Source: Flavobacteriales bacterium 33_180_T64 (GTDB lineage Bacteria > Bacteroidota > Bacteroidia > Flavobacteriales > Flavobacteriaceae). From it: a stretch of 64,000 bases of DNA. The notes under the pieces were generated by a model. It was not told the origin of the DNA. It did not search any database and saw only the letters and a list, made by a program, of their open reading frames with translations. Where the stretch lies: positions 62,001 to 126,000 of the forward strand of contig MAAQ01000002.1 of the NCBI GenBank assembly GCA_002162685.1, written 5' to 3'. Positions 18,134 to 26,602 of the stretch are shown piece after piece (position 1 is the first letter of the stretch; each line of letters opens with the position of its first letter). The position numbers and the translations under genes were made by a program.

Positions 18134-18661
18134 ATGAAAACTAAAATAATAACATTCATAGTTGTTTGTATAAGTACATTGCTATATGCTCAAGACAACT
18201 GGAAAACGCTTGAACAAGATAATTACACGATTAGTTATCCAGATACTTGGATAAGTAGTGATGAAAAACCACAACCCTCTATTCGATTCCTTTTGTTATC
18301 TGAAGAGACTTCTGGAGCAAAAGATATGTTTAGAGAAAATATAAACTTGACTACTGAAAATTTAGGTGACAGAACAATAAGTCTAAAAGAGTACAGTGAA
18401 TTTTCGATAGATCAGGTAAAAGCACAATTTCCATCTGCAGAACTCATCTCAAATATGACTATAGATTTAAATGAAAACAAAGCTACTAGTATTATTTGGA
18501 AAGGGGATTTTGGGAATAATAACATAACCCTAAAATTTAGGCAACTTTTCTTTATCAAAAAAGGAACAGCATATGCATTAACTTTTTCTAGTTCTGAAGC
18601 CGAATTTGATCACTATAGTAAAATAGCAAATTCTATTTTTAACAGCTTTAAAATTAACTAA
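18134..18661 (+). CDS. exported PsbP/DcrB-like protein of unknown function
   Basis: A 175-aa protein with a signal peptide ending LLYAQD. The mature part has the layout of the PsbP/DcrB (DUF1795) fold: an N-terminal YTISYPDTWISS strand pair, a central helix after LKEYSEFSIDQVKAQF, strands with WKGDFGNNNITLKFRQLFFIKKGTAYALTFSSSE and a final helix FDHYSKIANSIFNSFKI. It lies 4 nt after the aldehyde dehydrogenase gene, so it is very probably in the same transcript, although nothing in the fold explains a role in kynurenine breakdown. A periplasmic or lipid-free exported location is inferred. Confidence 0.75.
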   Translation: MKTKIITFIVVCISTLLYAQDNWKTLEQDNYTISYPDTWISSDEKPQPSIRFLLLSEETSGAKDMFRENINLTTENLGDRTISLKEYSEFSIDQVKAQFPSAELISNMTIDLNENKATSIIWKGDFGNNNITLKFRQLFFIKKGTAYALTFSSSEAEFDHYSKIANSIFNSFKIN

Positions 18662-18740
18662 AGAAATCATCAACAAAAACACTTCAAGAAGAATTCAGTA
18701 TCAATACAACATATTCAATCTTGGATTTTAATATATACTT

Positions 18741-19523
18741 ATGAATCTAGAACTCAATAACAAATACGCATTAGTTTGTGGAAGCACAGCAGGTATAGGA
18801 AAAGCAACAGCTTTAGCATTAGCAGAAGAAGGTGTACAAGTCACATTAATTGCTAGAAATGAAGACAAGTTAAAAGCAACACTTACTGAATTACCCCAGC
18901 ACAGAAACCATGATTATATTGTTGCCGATTTTTCTAATCCGAAAACATTAAAAGAAAAAGTTGAAGCATATATCCAACAAAACCATGGGTTTCATGTTTT
19001 AGTAAATAATACTGGTGGACCAAAAGGAGGACCAGTTTTTTCTGCAGAAGTTGATGAATTTGAACAGGCATTTACACAACATTTAAAATGCAACCATGTA
19101 TTAGCACAAGCGGTTGTTCCGTTTATGAAAAGTGAAGCTTATGGTCGTATTATCAATGTAATATCAACATCTGTAAAACAACCTTTAGATGGTTTAGGTG
19201 TGAGTAACACTATTCGTGGAGCTGTTGCTAATTGGAGTAAAACTTTAGCGAACGAATTGGGCCAGTTTGGAATTACAGTTAACAATGTGCTTCCTGGAGC
19301 GACAGGAACAGAGCGTCTTACAGAAATTATAAAAAACAAATCGGCTAAAACAAATACAACCGAAGAACAAGCTGCAAATGTCATGAAAAATGCAGTGCCA
19401 GCAAAACGTTTTGCTAAGCCAGAAGAATTAGCAGCTGCCATTACATTTTTAGCCAGTGAACGCGCTAGTTATATTAATGGAATAAATCTTCCCGTTGATG
19501 GCGGAAGAACAAAGTCTTTGTAA
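18741..19523 (+). CDS. short-chain dehydrogenase/reductase with altered active site
   Basis: A 260-aa SDR. The cofactor motif GSTAGIGKA (about 14-22), an Arg after strand 2 (IARN, suggesting NADP), the VNNTGG loop replacing NNAG, and the C-terminal INGINLPVDGGR are standard. The catalytic YxxxK is not: alignment with the following conserved helix puts Ser155-Asn-Thr-Ile-Arg159 there, so both Tyr and Lys are replaced. This SNxxR form occurs in a known SDR subgroup whose chemistry is not clear to me. The gene sits between the dehydrogenase and dioxygenase genes of the kynurenine cluster, 79 bp after the PsbP-like gene. Its role there is unknown. Confidence 0.87.
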   Translation: MNLELNNKYALVCGSTAGIGKATALALAEEGVQVTLIARNEDKLKATLTELPQHRNHDYIVADFSNPKTLKEKVEAYIQQNHGFHVLVNNTGGPKGGPVFSAEVDEFEQAFTQHLKCNHVLAQAVVPFMKSEAYGRIINVISTSVKQPLDGLGVSNTIRGAVANWSKTLANELGQFGITVNNVLPGATGTERLTEIIKNKSAKTNTTEEQAANVMKNAVPAKRFAKPEELAAAITFLASERASYINGINLPVDGGRTKSL

Positions 19524-19534
19524 TTTTTATTTTG

Positions 19535-20797
19535 ATGACAAAAACTTACCTCAGAGCGATTTTAGCAACTATAGTTTATGTTCTTATAAGTGATAATGCA
19601 CTCGCTCAAGTTCATGTATTAAAAGCGAATCCTCCAGGTAAAATTGACGAATATATTATTTCTAGTAAAATTGAAAAAAATGCCAAAGACAAGCATTTCA
19701 AAAATAGATACATTTATATCACAGACAATGAGGCCTATACCACTTTCGTGCCTTATTTCAAAGAAGACTCATTACTTTATAAGCTACCAAATTTCCCCGT
19801 ATTTACATATTTAAAAGACTTTGATCTTTTCATTGTAAAATCAAAAGATAAAAAAGAAGTTTTACAGCGTAATGAATTTTCATGTATAACTGAATTCAAA
19901 CCAACAAAACAATTCAAAAACTATTTCGGAACTAAAGCAGAAAAGTATACCACAGAGAATAACTTTTATGAGTGCTCTCTTTGGGTTTCTGAAGACGAAT
20001 CAAATACTGAAACACATCCATTTCTAAAAATTTTAGTGGACTTGAAAATTTTAACGCTTCAGCCTAATCAAAGAGTTATTGCTGTAAACTACTTAGGATT
20101 AGAAATTGACATTGACAATATAGTACTAGAACGTGAACACAGTAAAAATATAAATGTTGAAATTTTTAAAGAGAATGCTATAGAAAAAGACAATGATGAT
20201 AATGAGAAAGCATCTACGTATGAAACACTAACCAATAGTGATGAAATTAGCCGCCTTTTAAATAAAGACTACAGTTTTGATTTAGAACAAAACTTAAAAC
20301 TTATAAGCTTTTTATACGATAAAACCGAAAACGATTTCCCTATTTTAATAGATAGCAAAACAACTAATTCTCTTCAGATCTATGACAGTAATTTTACTCT
20401 TAGAATTGATGCATATGTTATAACAGGCAAATTAAATGATGATGGAAATTTAAAACCTGAGAGTTTCTTTAAACATACTAACCCTTCCGAAATAAGGCTT
20501 ATTAACCTTGAAGATTATCGTATAATCTCGAATATAAAAACGTCCAATGAAATTGAATTAATTGTTCAAAGTAATACAAACTTCTGGGCTTTCTATAAAT
20601 ATAATATTGTATTAAACTCTTCAGAAAAAACAGATAGCTCTGTGCTTCGTTTACCAAATAATACAACTATAAAAGGGCATATTGAAAATGTAACTTCATT
20701 TACTGCTAGTTATAATAACATAAATTTTGAACGCACAACCAAACAAGAAAAAAAGAAGCGGTTAGAATACACAAAAACGTTCTTTTTAAATGAATAA
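19535..20797 (+). CDS. exported protein of unknown function
   Basis: A 420-aa protein with a signal peptide ending NALAQ. I do not recognise a family. The mature sequence is polar and lysine/glutamate-rich, beta-heavy, with an acidic stretch near residues 215-225 (KDNDDNEK) and a basic C-terminus (KQEKKKRLEYTK). The start is ATG 19535; an in-frame TTG lies three bases before it. It begins 11 nt after the SDR stop, and its 3' end overlaps the next gene by 8 bp, so it belongs to the kynurenine transcription unit. Together with the WG-repeat gene it forms an orphan pair. Confidence 0.7.
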   Translation: MTKTYLRAILATIVYVLISDNALAQVHVLKANPPGKIDEYIISSKIEKNAKDKHFKNRYIYITDNEAYTTFVPYFKEDSLLYKLPNFPVFTYLKDFDLFIVKSKDKKEVLQRNEFSCITEFKPTKQFKNYFGTKAEKYTTENNFYECSLWVSEDESNTETHPFLKILVDLKILTLQPNQRVIAVNYLGLEIDIDNIVLEREHSKNINVEIFKENAIEKDNDDNEKASTYETLTNSDEISRLLNKDYSFDLEQNLKLISFLYDKTENDFPILIDSKTTNSLQIYDSNFTLRIDAYVITGKLNDDGNLKPESFFKHTNPSEIRLINLEDYRIISNIKTSNEIELIVQSNTNFWAFYKYNIVLNSSEKTDSSVLRLPNNTTIKGHIENVTSFTASYNNINFERTTKQEKKKRLEYTKTFFLNE

Positions 20798-22013
20798 AAT
20801 CTATACCATTCTTATCCTATTTTGTATCTCTACTCAAGGTTATACTCAAGATCTGATTCCATTTCGGGCTAAAGACAAATGGGGCTTTGCAAATACTGAA
20901 GGTAAAATAATTATTAATACAGTATATGACACAGTAAGTGTTTATGAACCAAACAAACTTTTAAAAACTAGAGTTAGTATTGTAAAAAAAAATGGCAGTA
21001 TTAATGTTATTGATAAGCAAAACAAAACCATTTTTGATTACAATCTTAAGCTTCAAAATATTTTTTTATTAGAAAATTTCATTATAGCAGAAAGACCAGA
21101 TCATAAGTTTATACTATACGACTGCGTAACTAACAATTTTAAAAATCTCATTTTTGATTCATTTGAGCAACAAAGAAGTTTTACCCTCTCTATTGAAATA
21201 GATGGGAAAATTGGTTTAATTGATTATAAATTCAATACAATTATACCTATTGAATATGATTTCATTTACTATAACATCTATTATAGTGATAATCGCTACA
21301 ATTCTGAACTTATAAAAGCACTTTCTAAAGATTTCAAAATAGATATTAAGGACAGCGACATTTTTGTAAATGATGAAAAGTTAGATAACAATAATGATCT
21401 TATTGTTGCCACAGTTATCAATGAAGAAGAATCTAAAAAAATTATTGTACAAATAACACTTCCTGAGTATGATTTTTCATATTCTGAAGTCGACGAAGAT
21501 ATTGAAATCGAATCACTTGATGTTATTGAAAGTACTGAAAAGCAAAACGAGTTAGATAGCACTTACAATTTTATTGATTGCAATAAAAACTCTGAAATCT
21601 GCATTTTTTCTAAAAACGGTAAAAAGGGAATCTATAATTTTAAAACAAAAAAAGCCTCTCAATTATATACTTATGTCAACAATTTATTAGATTTTAAAGT
21701 CTTCGAAGTCAGAAATAATGATAATACTGGAGTCGTTGATTCAGACTTAAATCAAGTAATGCCTATGATTTATCAAGATATTGTTATTGACTATAAATCC
21801 AACTACATTTTGTTTGCATCGAAAAGAAGTGGAGATACGTATGATTTTTATAATCTAAAAACGAAAAAGTATATTTATAAAGATTCAGAATATAAAAAAG
21901 GTCAGTATCTTTATAAAAGTTCTTCTAAAGGCAAATACTTTTTTGCTGTAGAAAAAAAGGGTTTATTTTACTATGTCAATGAAGATGGACTTGAATATTA
22001 TACACCAAATTAA
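20790..22013 (+). CDS. exported WG-repeat-like protein
   Basis: A 407-aa protein with signal peptide ending GYTQD. Several beta repeats of the WG type are visible: KWGFANTEGKIIINTVYDTV near the mature N-terminus, GKIGLIDYKFNTIIPIEYDF near residue 140, and degenerate copies (KKGIYNFKTKK, NTGVVDSDLNQVMPMIYQD) towards the C-terminus. A highly acidic linker lies near residues 230-250. WG-repeat proteins are surface or periplasmic binding modules of unknown ligand. The start overlaps the upstream orphan gene by 8 bp, and the dioxygenase gene follows 16 nt later, so it is embedded in the kynurenine operon. Confidence 0.78.
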   Translation: MNKIYTILILFCISTQGYTQDLIPFRAKDKWGFANTEGKIIINTVYDTVSVYEPNKLLKTRVSIVKKNGSINVIDKQNKTIFDYNLKLQNIFLLENFIIAERPDHKFILYDCVTNNFKNLIFDSFEQQRSFTLSIEIDGKIGLIDYKFNTIIPIEYDFIYYNIYYSDNRYNSELIKALSKDFKIDIKDSDIFVNDEKLDNNNDLIVATVINEEESKKIIVQITLPEYDFSYSEVDEDIEIESLDVIESTEKQNELDSTYNFIDCNKNSEICIFSKNGKKGIYNFKTKKASQLYTYVNNLLDFKVFEVRNNDNTGVVDSDLNQVMPMIYQDIVIDYKSNYILFASKRSGDTYDFYNLKTKKYIYKDSEYKKGQYLYKSSSKGKYFFAVEKKGLFYYVNEDGLEYYTPN

Positions 22014-22029
22014 TTTAAACAATTAAACC

Positions 22030-22563
22030 ATGAGCAAATTATTTCCACCTATCAATTTCAAAGAATGGATTGAAAAAAACAGGCATTTATTAAAACCACC
22101 AGTTGGTAATAAAGTTGTTTGGAAAGATGGTGATTTTATTGTTATGGTCGTTGGTGGACCAAATAGTAGAAAGGACTACCACTATAATGAGACACCAGAA
22201 TTTTTCTATCAAATTGAAGGTGACATCACATTAAAAGTAATTGATAAAGGCCTACCAAAAGATATTACAATTAAAGAAGGGGAAATCTTTTTATTACCTC
22301 CAAAAGTACCACATTCGCCACAGCGAAATGCAAACACAGTAGGTTTAGTTATTGAATACCCAAGAGAAGAAGGTGTACAAGATGCATTGTTATGGTTTTG
22401 TGAAAATTGTACAACTAAACTTTACGAAGAAAATTTCACATTAGATAATATTGAAACAGATATGCCTGCAATTTTTGATGAATATTATGGTGATAAAGAC
22501 AAACGCAGTTGTCCAAACTGTAGTGAAGTAATGCAACCACCTAAGAAAGTGCAATTAGATTAA
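22030..22563 (+). CDS. 3-hydroxyanthranilate 3,4-dioxygenase
   Basis: Opens the ring of 3-hydroxyanthranilate to 2-amino-3-carboxymuconate-6-semialdehyde (ACMS). All key residues fall at the canonical bacterial numbers: Fe ligands His51, Glu57 and His95, and substrate arginines Arg47 and Arg99. The C-terminal rubredoxin-like iron site is present (Cys124/Cys127 and Cys161/Cys164). Length is 177 aa, normal for the bacterial homodimeric enzyme (HAAO/NbaC). It is followed after 85 bp by the ACMS decarboxylase gene, the next step. The product cyclises to quinolinate if not decarboxylated. Confidence 0.97.
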   Translation: MSKLFPPINFKEWIEKNRHLLKPPVGNKVVWKDGDFIVMVVGGPNSRKDYHYNETPEFFYQIEGDITLKVIDKGLPKDITIKEGEIFLLPPKVPHSPQRNANTVGLVIEYPREEGVQDALLWFCENCTTKLYEENFTLDNIETDMPAIFDEYYGDKDKRSCPNCSEVMQPPKKVQLD

Positions 22564-22627
22564 AGTAAATTCTATATCTCATATGAAATGGCAAAACATC
22601 TAATCACCAATAACAATTAAAAAACTC

Positions 22628-22639
22628 CTGCTTTCGCAG
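22628..22639. repeat. short CTGC-TTTC-GCAG hairpin
   Basis: A 4-bp stem with a TTTC loop in the 85-bp gap before the decarboxylase gene. The core resembles small REP-like hairpins (cctgctttcgcagg) that I recall from flavobacterial intergenic regions, but the outer arms are not preserved here. Confidence 0.35.
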
Positions 22640-22648
22640 AACCTTAAC

Positions 22649-23737
22649 ATGGAAAAACGAAAACTAAGAATAAACGGCCACTCTCATCTACTTCCCTATC
22701 CTGAGGAAATTCCACAGTTTATGCAAGATAAAGGTATTTTTTGGGTTGATAAAGACCGAAAATTTATGCTTCAAAAAGATTGGAATCGTCCAATAACAGA
22801 TTCTAGTTTCTTTTTAAATGAAAAACTCGCTTGGATGGAGCGCTTTAAAATTGACCATGCTGTCGTTTTAAACTTATCGCAACTCTACGGGAATGGTTTA
22901 CGGGTTGAAGAAATGAAGCAAGCCTTGCGTTTTCAAAATGACTTTAATGCTAAAGTCCAACGTGAAAATCCAAGTAAATTTACTTGTGGTTTTGTTGTAC
23001 ATCCAGGTTTTGTTCGTGGTGCATGTTGGGAAATTGAACGTTGTGTTGAAGAGTTAGGACTACAGCTTTTATGCTTACCAACACATTACATGGACACTAT
23101 TGGGACCTGGCGTTGTATTTTTGATGAAGAAAACGAGCCGATTTTTGAATTGGCAAATAAATATAATTTAGCTGTAGAGATTCATCCTTATGATGGTGAA
23201 AAATTTATTAATTTAAAAAATACATCTTGGCGTTTTCATCTCATCTGGATGCTTGCTCAATGTGCTGATGCCTATCACTTTTTAACTTTAAATGGTTACC
23301 AAGATAAATATCCCAATATGCGAACTTGCTTTGCTCATGGAGGGCAATTAGCACAAATAAACTTAGGGCGTCGAATTCAAGGATTTGATGGGCGACCAGA
23401 TTTATTTGAAGGTAAAAGCCATCCAAGAAAAGCCGTAGGGCATCCAAATATCTTTTTTGACACCTTGGTTCATGATACTGGTGGTTTACAATTATTAATT
23501 AAAAACCAAGGCTCTAAACAAGTATTAATGGGATTAGATGACCCCTATCCTTTAGGGGAAATGGAAAGTGAAAAACAATCGTCTTATCCTGGGAAAATCT
23601 TAGATTTAGCTTTTGAGCGCGATATTATCAACGAAACTGAGCGTGATGCTATTTGGGAAGACAATGTCATACAGTGGCTTTGTGGAGATAACCAAGATGC
23701 AAAAGACAAATTAATGACTAGAATCTTAGGCAATTAA
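22649..23737 (+). CDS. 2-amino-3-carboxymuconate-6-semialdehyde decarboxylase (ACMSD)
   Basis: Amidohydrolase-superfamily decarboxylase that converts ACMS to 2-aminomuconate-6-semialdehyde, competing with quinolinate formation. The metal site is complete: GHSH (His11, His13), His in VEIHPYDG, His in CFAHGGQ, and the Asp in MGLDDPYPLGE, the last segment being close to the ACMSD consensus (GxDYPFPLGE). The usual Asp before the first HxH is Asn9 here. Length is 362 aa, slightly longer than average because of an insertion after residue 30. It is followed by the 7-TM gene after only 2 nt. Confidence 0.94.
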   Translation: MEKRKLRINGHSHLLPYPEEIPQFMQDKGIFWVDKDRKFMLQKDWNRPITDSSFFLNEKLAWMERFKIDHAVVLNLSQLYGNGLRVEEMKQALRFQNDFNAKVQRENPSKFTCGFVVHPGFVRGACWEIERCVEELGLQLLCLPTHYMDTIGTWRCIFDEENEPIFELANKYNLAVEIHPYDGEKFINLKNTSWRFHLIWMLAQCADAYHFLTLNGYQDKYPNMRTCFAHGGQLAQINLGRRIQGFDGRPDLFEGKSHPRKAVGHPNIFFDTLVHDTGGLQLLIKNQGSKQVLMGLDDPYPLGEMESEKQSSYPGKILDLAFERDIINETERDAIWEDNVIQWLCGDNQDAKDKLMTRILGN

Positions 23738-23739
23738 TA

Positions 23740-24885
23740 ATGACTGAGGTTTCAAAATTTTATATGCTTTCGCACATATTTATTTCATTAGTAGGGGCTA
23801 CTTTATTATTGGCCATTTGGTCTAATATTAGACAACGTTTTAAACAATTACTTGAAGAAGATGATACTCAAAAAAGAGTTGACAAAGGTTTACTTCATCT
23901 TAGTTTAGCGATGTTTGTTTGGGTGATTTCTGGATGTTGGTCATATGTTGGACATCATTTCTCTTTTGAAAACACTACAGGTTTTCAGTTTGGAATTCAC
24001 TTGTTATCTATTGTGAATAATATGTTTTTGTTACTGGCACTTTTTTACTTTTATTATGCCCCTAGGTTTATCTACAATAACAAAAAAAACATCAATACAA
24101 TTTTAATCGTTATTCTAGCAACCTCTATAATCACCTTTACCCTTTCAAATTTTTCCGAAGTAAAAGATACATCTAATGGTATACATATTAGTGGAATTCC
24201 AGATTTAATCCTTTCAGGTTTTCTTTGTTATCTACTTGGAATATCATTTTACAGAACATTTGCTCATAGAGGCTTAAAAATTGTTGGGATTATTTCAGTT
24301 TTAATAATTGTACTTGTATTGTCTTCTCAACTATCAGAAGTATTCATTAGCTATGGAAATGATTTTAGTAACAATCTTATAAAAATTATAGCTAAAACCT
24401 CTTTAATCTCTATATTCTTAGTATTAGCGACAACTTGGGTGATTCGCTTAGCAAATATGCCTAAACCAAATGAAATGACTATAAGTTTTCTAGATTGGAG
24501 TTTGGTGAAAATTAGTATTCCTACTAAAGGTGTTTTTGACAAAACTATTGATTTTGGTTCTAAAACGACTCAATATAAAAACCTTTTAAAATTTGCAATA
24601 AGACGTAAATATGGTGAAGGCGATTCGCAAAGCTTAATGGTAAGTTTAGGTGGTGAAATTAAAAACCAAACCTATCTTACTAGAATTATTGAAAATACAA
24701 ATTCAATTTTAGAATTAGATCACACGCAACTACTAGAACGAAGAGATTTATTTACGTTTATTGGTGAAGGTCGTTATAGATTAAGAATGATCCCCAATCA
24801 TATTACTATAGACACGACATTACTTGAAGAATTCTTAAAAATACCAGAGAACAAAGATTATAGTACGCTTTTTAAAACTAAATAA
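23740..24885 (+). CDS. seven-TM membrane protein with cytoplasmic C-terminal domain, unknown
   Basis: A 381-aa protein starting 2 nt after the ACMSD stop. About seven hydrophobic segments occupy residues 8-240 (for example LVGATLLLAIW, MFLLLALFYFYYAP, IISVLIIVLVLSSQL, TSLISIFLVLATTWVIRLA). Residues of about 250-381 are soluble and would face the cytoplasm. This tail has helical parts (YKNLLKFAIRRKYGEGDSQ, TYLTRIIENTNSILE) and a terminal hairpin-like FIGEGRYRLRMIPNHITID that loosely resembles the wing of a winged-helix domain. No kinase or transporter signature is seen. Inference: a sensor or membrane-bound regulator tied to the kynurenine operon. I do not recognise the family. Confidence 0.75.
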   Translation: MTEVSKFYMLSHIFISLVGATLLLAIWSNIRQRFKQLLEEDDTQKRVDKGLLHLSLAMFVWVISGCWSYVGHHFSFENTTGFQFGIHLLSIVNNMFLLLALFYFYYAPRFIYNNKKNINTILIVILATSIITFTLSNFSEVKDTSNGIHISGIPDLILSGFLCYLLGISFYRTFAHRGLKIVGIISVLIIVLVLSSQLSEVFISYGNDFSNNLIKIIAKTSLISIFLVLATTWVIRLANMPKPNEMTISFLDWSLVKISIPTKGVFDKTIDFGSKTTQYKNLLKFAIRRKYGEGDSQSLMVSLGGEIKNQTYLTRIIENTNSILELDHTQLLERRDLFTFIGEGRYRLRMIPNHITIDTTLLEEFLKIPENKDYSTLFKTK

Positions 24886-24994
24886 CCTCAGTTACAATTA
24901 AGCACAATTCATTATAATTTGATATAATTAGTTACAAGATTCAGTATTAAGGCAAACTGGAAATACATTGCCCTAAAATCAAAAAACTGAACAA

Positions 24995-26539
24995 ATGGCT
25001 ATCACAAAATCTAATGATGTTCTTGGACACCCTAAAGGTTTAATCTACTTATTTTTTGCTGAACTATGGGAACGTTTTTCATTCTACGGCATGAGAGCAC
25101 TTCTTGTCCTTTACATGACCAAACAATTATTATTTACCGATGATATGGCTTTTGGTATTTATGCCGCTTATATGTCTTTAGTATATGTAACACCAATGAT
25201 TGGAGGTATACTTGCCGATAAAATTTTAGGCTTTAGAAAAGCCATTCTTCTTGGAGGGGTTTTAATGGCTCTTGGTCATTTCTTTTTAACTTTTGAACAT
25301 CCTATTTTCTTTTATGGTTCTCTTGGATTGATAATTGTCGGTAATGGATTTTTTAAACCAAATATTTCATCTTTCGTTGGAAATTTATATCAACAAGGTG
25401 ATACCAGACGTGACTCTGGTTTTACTATTTTTTATTTAGGAATTAATCTTGGTGCCGCTATTGCTCCTTTAGCTTGTGCATGGTTTGCAGAGACTTATGG
25501 TTGGCATTACGGATTTATTCTAGCTGGAATAGGTATGATATCAGGCTTACTAGTTTTTAATAGTGGATTAAAAAAAGAAGTGTTTAAGAATAAAGGCTTA
25601 GTACCGAGCAAAGCGACTTACGACAAGACAATTTTAGGGTTAAATAGAGGACGACTCATAACCATAGTTGCATTTTTATCTGTACCTGTTTTTGGGCTTA
25701 TTATAAAGTTTCATGAATTTGAACACTACTTAGTTTGGATCATTTCTGCATTTTTAATTATTTACATTATTTATATCTTAAACACAGTAACGCTAACAGA
25801 AAGAAAACGCCTTCTAGTCGCTGTTTATTTTACTGCCCTATACACATTATTCTCTGCTCTTTTTGAGCAAGCGGGAAGTTCTTTAACATTATTTGCAGAT
25901 AGGAATGTCAATCTTATAGGCATGGACGCAGCAGGAACAAACAGTATAAATGCCGGTTTTATTATCGTGTTTGCTATTCCATTTTCAATGCTTTGGACCT
26001 ATTTAAGTAAACGAAAAATCAATCCAAACTCAGCAATCAAATTTGGATTAGGGCTAGTATTTCTAGGTTTAGGTTTTGTAGTCTTTGCCCTATCTGCACA
26101 TAGTATAGATGAATTTGCGAGAACATCAATGCTATATCTTGTTTTAGGCTATTTGATATTAACTATTGGAGAATTATTTTTATCACCAATTGGTTTGTCA
26201 AAAATGACCGAATTATCACCTCTTAAATATGTTGCTTTTATCATGGGCGTATGGTTTTCGGCAAATTTCTATGGTCATTTCTTTGCAGGAAAAATAGCAA
26301 AACTAACAACAGTTACCAAAGGAGAAACTAATGTATTTACAAAAGGTGTTTTTGGAGACATTGTAGAATTCATTACTGGGATTACACCAGAAATAGCTAT
26401 GCAAAATAGTGATAGTTACCAACAACTCTATTCTTATCTTTCGGTATATGCTAGCTTTGGAATAATTAGTATTATTGCTGGTCTATTAGCGATATTAATT
26501 TCTCCTTTCATTAAAAAAGCAATGTCTGGAATTCACTAA
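24995..26539 (+). CDS. POT/PTR-family peptide MFS transporter
   Basis: A 514-aa proton-coupled oligopeptide transporter with about 14 membrane segments. The N-terminal ERFSFYGMRALLVLYM (an ExxER-like segment plus the FYGM motif) and GNGFFKPNISSFVG (PTR2 signature region), DSGFTIFYLGINLGAAIAPL and the late GELFLSPIGLS motif are characteristic. It imports di- and tripeptides with protons across the inner membrane. It lies 109 bp after the kynurenine cluster in the same direction. Supply of tryptophan-containing peptides is a possible link but is only inference. Confidence 0.94.
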   Translation: MAITKSNDVLGHPKGLIYLFFAELWERFSFYGMRALLVLYMTKQLLFTDDMAFGIYAAYMSLVYVTPMIGGILADKILGFRKAILLGGVLMALGHFFLTFEHPIFFYGSLGLIIVGNGFFKPNISSFVGNLYQQGDTRRDSGFTIFYLGINLGAAIAPLACAWFAETYGWHYGFILAGIGMISGLLVFNSGLKKEVFKNKGLVPSKATYDKTILGLNRGRLITIVAFLSVPVFGLIIKFHEFEHYLVWIISAFLIIYIIYILNTVTLTERKRLLVAVYFTALYTLFSALFEQAGSSLTLFADRNVNLIGMDAAGTNSINAGFIIVFAIPFSMLWTYLSKRKINPNSAIKFGLGLVFLGLGFVVFALSAHSIDEFARTSMLYLVLGYLILTIGELFLSPIGLSKMTELSPLKYVAFIMGVWFSANFYGHFFAGKIAKLTTVTKGETNVFTKGVFGDIVEFITGITPEIAMQNSDSYQQLYSYLSVYASFGIISIIAGLLAILISPFIKKAMSGIH

Positions 26540-26602
26540 AATTTCATATGGCAAACAAAAGAATAATCATTATTAAAAGCTAATACTAAAATTTTAATAT
26601 AG

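Noticed and set aside
13571-24885. Interpreting the kynurenine cluster as quinolinate/NAD synthesis
   Set aside because: An ACMS decarboxylase, semialdehyde dehydrogenase and deaminase are present and no nadC is in the cluster, so the flow is towards catabolism.
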